Shown piece by piece: positions 58,498-64,000 of a stretch of DNA of 64,000 nt (position 1 is its first letter; every line of letters begins with the position of its first letter). The position numbers and the translations under genes were made by a program. The notes beneath the pieces were generated by a model. The model was given only the letters and a program-made list of their open reading frames with translations, ran no database searches and was not told the DNA's origin. The stretch lies in the NCBI GenBank assembly GCA_017442855.1, contig JAFSPM010000024.1:145685-209684 (forward strand), in the 5' to 3' direction. This DNA is from Bacteroidaceae bacterium. Its GTDB lineage: Bacteria > Bacteroidota > Bacteroidia > Bacteroidales > Bacteroidaceae.

Positions 58498-59337
58498 ATG
58501 AACCATCGGTTGTCAAGCATACCTGGCCCTATCGGGGTGTTTGATTCAGGTTACGGAGGCCTCACGATCTTAAGTAAGATCCGTGAGGCTTTGCCTGCTT
58601 ATGATTACATCTATCTGGGTGATAATGCCCGTAATCCTTACGGAACTCGCTCTTTCCAGATTGTATATGAGTTTACTTTGCAGGCAGTGACTAAGCTTTT
58701 CGAATTAGGTTGCCATCTGGTAATTCTGGGTTGTAACACGGCCTCTGCAAAGGCGTTGCGTAGCATTCAGATGAATGATTTGCATCTGTTAGATGCTAAT
58801 CGTAGAGTGTTGGGCGTAATACGTCCTACTGTTGAGTGTATCGGTGCTCTTACCAATACAAGGCATATTGGTTTACTTGCTACCCCAGGAACAGTGAAGA
58901 GTGAGTCATATCCGCTTGAAATCAAGAAACTATTTCCAGATGTACAGGTGAGTAGTCAGGCTTGTCCAATGTGGGTGCCTTTGGTAGAGAATAATGAAGC
59001 CAATGATGAGGGGGCAGACTATTTCGTACAGAAATATCTAAATGAGTTACTGACACAAGATGAGAAGATTGATACCATCATATTGGGCTGTACTCACTAT
59101 CCTCTGTTGTTGAACAAAATCAAACTATATACACCTCATCATGTTAATATTGTCACACAAGGAGAGTTGGTGGCAGAGAGTTTGAAAGATTATCTGCAAC
59201 GCCATCCTGAGATGGATGCTAAATGCACCCGTGGCAATACATGTACATACTATACAACTGAATCAGAAGAAAAATTTACGGAATCAGCTTCCATATTCTT
59301 AAATGAAGCGGTGAACGTAAAGCACATTGAATTATGA
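58498..59337 (+). CDS. murI: glutamate racemase
   Basis: Makes D-glutamate for peptidoglycan. The 279 residues contain the N-terminal VFDSGYGGLT, the first catalytic cysteine in LGCNTASAKAL near 76 and the second in LGCTHYPLL near 200. The block YLGDNARNPYG near 40 is typical. It starts four bases after the ompH gene and its stop overlaps proB by four bases (ATGA), linking cell-wall and proline synthesis. Confidence 0.95.
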   Translation: MNHRLSSIPGPIGVFDSGYGGLTILSKIREALPAYDYIYLGDNARNPYGTRSFQIVYEFTLQAVTKLFELGCHLVILGCNTASAKALRSIQMNDLHLLDANRRVLGVIRPTVECIGALTNTRHIGLLATPGTVKSESYPLEIKKLFPDVQVSSQACPMWVPLVENNEANDEGADYFVQKYLNELLTQDEKIDTIILGCTHYPLLLNKIKLYTPHHVNIVTQGELVAESLKDYLQRHPEMDAKCTRGNTCTYYTTESEEKFTESASIFLNEAVNVKHIEL

Positions 59338-60404
59338 AAAGAATCGTTATCAAGGTGGGTAGCAATGTGCTGACGAGAACAGATGGCACACTGGATGTCA
59401 CTCGTATGTCGGCATTAGTTGACCAGATTGCTCAATTGCGACAGAAAGGCATAGAGGTAATACTGGTGTCTTCAGGAGCAGTAGCTTCTGGACGAAGTGA
59501 GTTAAAATTGTCAGAACACCGCCTTGACACTACCTCACAACGCCAATTGTTTTCCGCTGTTGGACAGGCAAAACTCATTAACCGCTATTATGAACTATTC
59601 CGTGACCATGGAATAGCGGTAGGTCAAGTTCTCACCATGAAAGAGAACTTTGGTACACGAAGGCATTATCTTAATCAGAAGAACTGCATGACGGTAATGC
59701 TTGAGCATGGGGTCATTCCAGTTGTCAATGAAAACGACACCATTAGTGTGACAGAGTTGATGTTTACTGATAACGATGAGCTGAGTGGTCTTATAGCCTC
59801 TATGATGGATGTAGATGCTCTCATCATACTTAGCAATATTGATGGCATTTATAATGGATCCCCAGCCGAGCCTAATTCACAAGTGATTCGTGAGATCGGA
59901 CAGAAGATGGACTTGACGAATTATATTCAAACGAATAAGTCGAGTTTCGGACGTGGTGGCATGCTGACTAAAACCAATATTGCACGTAAAGTGGCTGATG
60001 AAGGCATTGAGGTGATAATTGCAAACGGCAAGCGCGATGACATCCTGCTTCATTTATTGCTTGAGAAAGATGCGGTTTGTACTCGTTTTATTCCTAAGTC
60101 AAAACCAATCAGTGGGGTTAAAAAGTGGATAGCCCATAGTGAAGGATTTGCTAAAGGTGAGATCACCATCAATGCGAAAGCATTAGAAGCATTGCGAGGC
60201 GATAAAGCTGTAAGCATTTTACCTGTAGGTATCATAGAAGTAACAGGAGAATTTGAGAAGGACGACATTATCCGTATTATGGATGCCGACGGCAATCAGA
60301 TTGGGGTAGGTAAAGCTAATTGTACATCCGTGCAAGCAAGGGCTGCTATGGGTAAACATGCTGGTCGCCCAGTAGTACATTACGATTATTTATATTTGGA
60401 ATAG
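59334..60404 (+). CDS. proB: glutamate 5-kinase
   Basis: First step of proline synthesis. The 356 residues carry an N-terminal amino-acid kinase domain ([24 protein letters not shown] near 42, [10 protein letters not shown] near 132, [13 protein letters not shown] near 205). A C-terminal PUA domain (about 265-345) includes IDGIYNGSP-type spacing and [17 protein letters not shown]. It is coupled to murI by a 4-base overlap and is followed by proA after five bases. Confidence 0.95.
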   Translation: MKRIVIKVGSNVLTRTDGTLDVTRMSALVDQIAQLRQKGIEVILVSSGAVASGRSELKLSEHRLDTTSQRQLFSAVGQAKLINRYYELFRDHGIAVGQVLTMKENFGTRRHYLNQKNCMTVMLEHGVIPVVNENDTISVTELMFTDNDELSGLIASMMDVDALIILSNIDGIYNGSPAEPNSQVIREIGQKMDLTNYIQTNKSSFGRGGMLTKTNIARKVADEGIEVIIANGKRDDILLHLLLEKDAVCTRFIPKSKPISGVKKWIAHSEGFAKGEITINAKALEALRGDKAVSILPVGIIEVTGEFEKDDIIRIMDADGNQIGVGKANCTSVQARAAMGKHAGRPVVHYDYLYLE

Positions 60405-60409
60405 AGCGT

Positions 60410-61657
60410 ATGGATGTTAGAGGTCAATTACAAGAAGTACATCATGCAGCCAAGTCGTTGTTACGACTAAGCGATGAAAAAATTGCAGATGTATTGTGTG
60501 CTGTCGCTAATGAGATTATTGCACAGGCTGATACTATTTTGAAAGCCAATGAGCTAGATTTGTCTCGTATGGATCCTGCAAATCCAAAGTATGATCGTCT
60601 GAAGCTGACGCATGAAAGATTGCAAGGTATTGCTGCTGATATGCATAATGTGGCGAAATTACCTTCACCTGTAGGGAAGGTGTTAAGAGAGACTATTCGC
60701 CCCAATGGTTTAAAGATAAAGCAGGTAAGTGTACCTTTTGGTGTAATTGGTATTATCTATGAAGCCCGCCCCAACGTTAGCTTTGACGTCTTTTCGCTCT
60801 GTTTACGCAGCCATAATGCTTGCGTTTTGAAGGGTGGAAGTGATGCCCAAGAAACGAATGAGGCAGCAGTTGGCATAATCCACAACGTTTTGAAGCATTT
60901 TGATATAGATACGCATGTGGTAAAATTGATGCCAGCTGACCGTGAGGCAACAGCTGAGTTATTGCATGCACGTGGTTTGGTAGATTTGATTATACCTCGT
61001 GGAAGCAGTGGTTTGATTCGCTTTGTCCGTGATAATGCTACTGTACCTGTTATCGAGACTGGCGCAGGTATTTGTCATACTTATTTCGATGCAGCAGGGG
61101 ATGTGGCAAAGGGAGCGCCTCTCATTCATAATGCTAAAACCCGCAGGGTATCTGTTTGTAATGCTCTGGATTGTGTGCTTTTGCATCGCAGTCGGTTAGC
61201 CGATTTACCTGCGTTGTGCATTCCATTAGCAGATAATCATGTAGTAATTTATGCGGATACCGAGTCGTATGATGCTTTACAAGGACATTATCCTGCAGAT
61301 TTGTTGCAACATGCTACACCAGAAAGCTTTGGAACGGAGTTCTTGGATTATAAAATGGCTATTAAGACAGTGTCATCATTGGATGAGGCTATAGTATGGA
61401 TTAATAAGGTGGCTTCGGGTCATAGCGAATGTATCGTGACTGAGGACAAAGTTGCTGCTGAAAAATTCTGCAGTGAGGTGGATGCGGCTTGTGTGTATTG
61501 GAATGCACCTACCTCTTTTAGTGATGGTGCACAATTTGGGTTGGGGGCTGAGATAGGAATCAGTACGCAGAAATTGCATGCCCGTGGCCCAATGGCTTTA
61601 GAAGCGATTACCACATATAAATGGATGATTGAAGGAGAAGGACAGATTAGAAAATAA
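60410..61657 (+). CDS. proA: glutamate-5-semialdehyde dehydrogenase
   Basis: Second step of proline synthesis: reduces glutamyl phosphate with NADPH. The 415 residues match the family. [17 protein letters not shown] near 106 binds the cofactor, [13 protein letters not shown] near 141 follows, and the catalytic cysteine lies in [12 protein letters not shown] near 223. It is directly after proB in a two-gene module and is followed 7 bases later by the transcarbamylase gene. Confidence 0.95.
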   Translation: MDVRGQLQEVHHAAKSLLRLSDEKIADVLCAVANEIIAQADTILKANELDLSRMDPANPKYDRLKLTHERLQGIAADMHNVAKLPSPVGKVLRETIRPNGLKIKQVSVPFGVIGIIYEARPNVSFDVFSLCLRSHNACVLKGGSDAQETNEAAVGIIHNVLKHFDIDTHVVKLMPADREATAELLHARGLVDLIIPRGSSGLIRFVRDNATVPVIETGAGICHTYFDAAGDVAKGAPLIHNAKTRRVSVCNALDCVLLHRSRLADLPALCIPLADNHVVIYADTESYDALQGHYPADLLQHATPESFGTEFLDYKMAIKTVSSLDEAIVWINKVASGHSECIVTEDKVAAEKFCSEVDAACVYWNAPTSFSDGAQFGLGAEIGISTQKLHARGPMALEAITTYKWMIEGEGQIRK

Positions 61658-61664
61658 GTCAATA

Positions 61665-62630
61665 ATGAGATATTTTAGTAAAGTAACAGATTTGGGCGAC
61701 TTGCAGTCAGCATTGCAGGAAGCTTTGGAGATAAAGAACAATAGGTTCAAGTATGTGGAATTAGGTAAGAACAAAACCTTGCTGATGGTATTCTTCAATT
61801 CCAGTTTGCGAACTCGATTGAGTACCCAGAAAGCAGCCATGAACTTGGGTATGAATGTGATAGTGTTGGATGTAAACCAAGGTGCTTGGAAACTGGAAAC
61901 AGAGCGTGGTGTAATAATGGATGGCGATAAGAGCGAACATTTGTTGGAGGCTATCCCTGTGATGGGATGCTATTGCGACGTTATAGGTGTACGTTCTTTT
62001 GCAAGATTGAAAGATCGTGATTATGACTATGCGGAAACTGTTTTTAATCAGTTCGTCAAGTATAGTGGTCGCCCTGTTTTTGCTATGGAAACTGCGACAG
62101 TTCACCCTTTGCAGGCTTTTGCCGATTTGATTACTATTGAAGAATATAAAGAGGCAAAACGGCCTAAGGTGGTCCTTACTTGGGCACCTCATCCAAAAGC
62201 TTTGCCACAAGCTGTGCCAAACTCGTTTGCTGAATGGATGAATGCTGCTGATGTGGATTTTGTGATTACACATCCAGAGGGCTACGAGCTGGATCCTGCT
62301 TTTGTGGGTGATGCCGTGGTGGAATACGACCAAAGAAAAGCTTTAGAAGGTGCTGATTTCGTTTATGCCAAGAATTGGAGTTGTCCAGGTGTCACTAATC
62401 TGGCTGATTATGGACAAGTGTTGAGTAAAGACATGAAATGGACTATCGATGAAGAGCACATGAGTTGGACAAACGATGCACATTTTATGCATTGCTTACC
62501 TGTTCGTCGTAATATGATTGTTACTGACGATGTCATTGAAGGTCCACGCTCACTGGTGATACCCGAGGCTGCTAACCGAGAGATTTCTGCTACGGTAGTG
62601 TTAAAACGAATACTGGAAGATTTGAAGTAA
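61665..62630 (+). CDS. N-succinylornithine carbamoyltransferase
   Basis: Bacteroidota type of transcarbamylase that acts on acylated ornithine, distinct from ordinary ArgF. The 321 residues start MRYFSKVTDL; an ATG 12 codons upstream overlaps proA and is rejected. The carbamoyl-phosphate loop is FFNSSLRTR near 43-51 and the C-terminal motif is HCLPVRR. The loop around position 90, which decides between succinyl and acetyl substrates, reads DGDKSEHL, with Ser at 90. As I recall, Pro, Ser, Ala or Val there fits the succinyl enzyme and Glu the acetyl one. Confidence 0.9.
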   Translation: MRYFSKVTDLGDLQSALQEALEIKNNRFKYVELGKNKTLLMVFFNSSLRTRLSTQKAAMNLGMNVIVLDVNQGAWKLETERGVIMDGDKSEHLLEAIPVMGCYCDVIGVRSFARLKDRDYDYAETVFNQFVKYSGRPVFAMETATVHPLQAFADLITIEEYKEAKRPKVVLTWAPHPKALPQAVPNSFAEWMNAADVDFVITHPEGYELDPAFVGDAVVEYDQRKALEGADFVYAKNWSCPGVTNLADYGQVLSKDMKWTIDEEHMSWTNDAHFMHCLPVRRNMIVTDDVIEGPRSLVIPEAANREISATVVLKRILEDLK

Positions 62631-62638
62631 TTCAAGAG

Positions 62639-63703
62639 ATGAAGAGATTTCCACTTTTTCTGTTGTTGCTTTGCATTACTTCGTTCGCTTCTGCTCAGAG
62701 ATTGGAGTGGAAGCTCGGAGCAGAGGGCTTTTTTGACAACAGTGAGGGGGATGGTACATATCGAACGACGATGACCTATAGCGGTATTCGAGCTACTCCT
62801 GAGCTTGGCGTAAGCTGGGATGAGGGTAAACATCGTTTGATGGGAGGTTATAGCGGACTGTTGGAATTTGGCAAGAAGCATGGTTATACAGATGGCTCGC
62901 CAATATTGTATTATCAATATAGTACTAAACCCTTGACATTCACTTTTGGAAGCTTTCACCGTGACCAGTTGTTAGGTGATTATCCTTCGTTTCTATTTAG
63001 CGATACCATTCGCTATTATCGCCCCACCATGCAAGGATTCTCTTTCCAACATCAGTATGCGCGAGGCCACTTTGAGGCATTCTTGGATTGGACAGGTTTC
63101 CGTACAAATAAAGATCGCGAACAGTTCATGGTTTTTTTGAGTTTCAAGCATACCATTGGAAAAATAAATGATGAGCCGTTCGGTAAGTTTAGCAAACATT
63201 TCTATGTGGGATTAGAAGGGTATTACTATCACTATGCTCTTACATGGCATGCTGATGAAGCACAGCATATCCATGATAATTTGGTGGCTCATCCCTTTGT
63301 GGGTTATCAGTTGGAGAGTCGTGTTACTGATGCTGGTATTGATGTCAGGGCTGGCGCATTGGCAAGTTTCGATCGTGAAAGAGGTATGGAAGGAGGCAAA
63401 CGTACTCCCATTGGCTTTTTGGGAGAGGTCAATGCTCATTACAAGCGCTTTTTTGTAGAGGATATTTTCTATGCAGGTGGTCATCAGCAACCCTTTGGCA
63501 AGCAATTTTACGGAGCCTATTATTGGGGAGATACTTATTTTCATGCTTCTGCATACAACCGAACCGACATCAAGTATCAGTTTGTTGTGAATAAGTACGT
63601 CTCTGCTTATGCAGGTGCCATATTCAACATTACCAAAGCTGGACTGAATTGGCATCAAGTTCTCACCCTGCGTGTTAATCTGAACGGCAGCATTGGGAAA
63701 TAA
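62639..63703 (+). CDS. exported outer-membrane-type protein of unknown function
   Basis: A 354-residue protein with a signal peptide (MKRFPLFLLLLCITSFASAQ). The rest is made of alternating strands with aromatic ends (for example FSFQHQYARGHFEAFLDWTGF, HFYVGLEGYYYHYALTW), the pattern of an outer-membrane beta-barrel of about 14 to 16 strands. It ends LRVNLNGSIGK rather than in an aromatic residue. No family is recognised. It starts 8 bases after the transcarbamylase and is last in the operon. Confidence 0.7.
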   Translation: MKRFPLFLLLLCITSFASAQRLEWKLGAEGFFDNSEGDGTYRTTMTYSGIRATPELGVSWDEGKHRLMGGYSGLLEFGKKHGYTDGSPILYYQYSTKPLTFTFGSFHRDQLLGDYPSFLFSDTIRYYRPTMQGFSFQHQYARGHFEAFLDWTGFRTNKDREQFMVFLSFKHTIGKINDEPFGKFSKHFYVGLEGYYYHYALTWHADEAQHIHDNLVAHPFVGYQLESRVTDAGIDVRAGALASFDRERGMEGGKRTPIGFLGEVNAHYKRFFVEDIFYAGGHQQPFGKQFYGAYYWGDTYFHASAYNRTDIKYQFVVNKYVSAYAGAIFNITKAGLNWHQVLTLRVNLNGSIGK

Positions 63704-63835
63704 GACACTTTGTTTTTAAACTTTTTTGGCAATGCTTTCTACGGGTTGTCGCAGGCTCTCAGCCCTCCCCCTTATATATAAATATGGTGTAATAAGGCCA
63801 AGGCACATTTTTTTTCAAAAAAACATTGTAAAATA

Positions 63836-63867
63836 TTTGCCAGTATCGTAAAATGTGTGTACCTTTG
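63836..63867 (+). promoter_or_regulatory. probable rRNA operon promoter
   Basis: TTTG, 20 bases, TACCTTTG followed by CATCCGCTT. The same -7 context occurs at the tRNA-Glu promoter. No coding frame follows. Confidence 0.65.
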
Positions 63868-63874
63868 CATCCGC

Positions 63875-64000
63875 TTTCCGCAAGGGAGGTTGTTTTTTGA
63901 GTTCTATGACAGATTGATGGACAGAGGACAGGCAGCGTCCGGTGCATGTTTTTTTTTGATGTGTATCGGAGGTCTGATGAAGGTGTGATTTATACATGAA
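63875..64000 (+). ncRNA. probable rRNA leader, 16S start at window edge
   Basis: The transcribed region after the promoter has no reading frame. It contains GTTCTATGACA at 63901-63911, close to the GTTCTTTGACA antitermination-type box found before 16S rRNA in this phylum. The last bases, ACATGAA, fit the beginning of 16S (ATGAAGAGTTTGATC). That cannot be proved because the window ends there. Confidence 0.5.

Overview
The window looks like chromosome of a Bacteroidota member close to Prevotella. The evidence is the repeated promoter form TTTG-N19 to N21-TAnnTTTG, weak ribosome binding sites, an argF-prime type transcarbamylase, DUF4271 next to hemD, DUF3109 and DUF6242 families, a tricorn-like S41 peptidase, two OmpH proteins after bamA, and viroplasmin-type RNase H. 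Most of it is housekeeping DNA in short, tightly overlapping operons. No prophage, insertion sequence, transposase or CRISPR array was seen.

Layout. 1-5.9 kb (minus): start of argS, then metG leading into a Wzx-like flippase and two glycosyltransferases. 6.1-7.1 kb: ECF sigma factor with a putative anti-sigma partner. 7.2-9.8 kb: argB and speA. 9.9-15.5 kb: cutC, then envelope or glycan hydrolases (SASA esterase, six-hairpin glycosidase-like protein, NodB deacetylase) and aroK. 15.5-16.2 kb: RNase H. 16.3-19.9 kb: a two-component system whose response regulator is split by an in-frame TAA, flanked by two near-duplicate TonB plug proteins that lack a barrel. 20.0-23.7 kb: three exported esterases. 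23.8-30.0 kb: rnhB, three tandem twin-arginine sugar isomerase-like proteins, gpmI, DUF3109. 30.1-34.3 kb: gyrB, rpsT, tRNA-Glu, recO and a DjlA-like protein.

34.4-36.9 kb is the clearest accessory segment: an AT-rich gene weakly resembling methylpurine-DNA glycosylases, a short agmatine-deiminase-like gene, and about 970 bases without genes. Those bases hold two different three-copy arrays with the same 22-bp period, perfect palindromes, a long hairpin and about ten GTGAAGA repeats. I see no replication or transfer gene beside it.

37.0-43.7 kb is a plus-strand run: metK, an arginase-fold protein, a LOG-like protein, DUF4271, hemD, rnpA, yidD, tatD, tyrS. An orphan promoter-terminator pair follows (possible small RNA). 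43.9-51.5 kb (mainly minus): S41 peptidase, tRNA-Gln and tRNA-Leu facing each other, argH, an SRPBCC protein, pyrE, recX, prmC. 51.5-63.7 kb (plus): ribD, DUF6242, uppS, bamA, two ompH, murI, proB, proA, succinylornithine transcarbamylase and an outer-membrane protein. The last 170 bases look like an rRNA operon promoter and leader, with 16S rRNA probably starting at the window edge.

Together the arginine and proline genes (argB, argH, argF-prime, speA, proA, proB, deiminase-like and arginase-fold genes) recur across the window but are not one operon.
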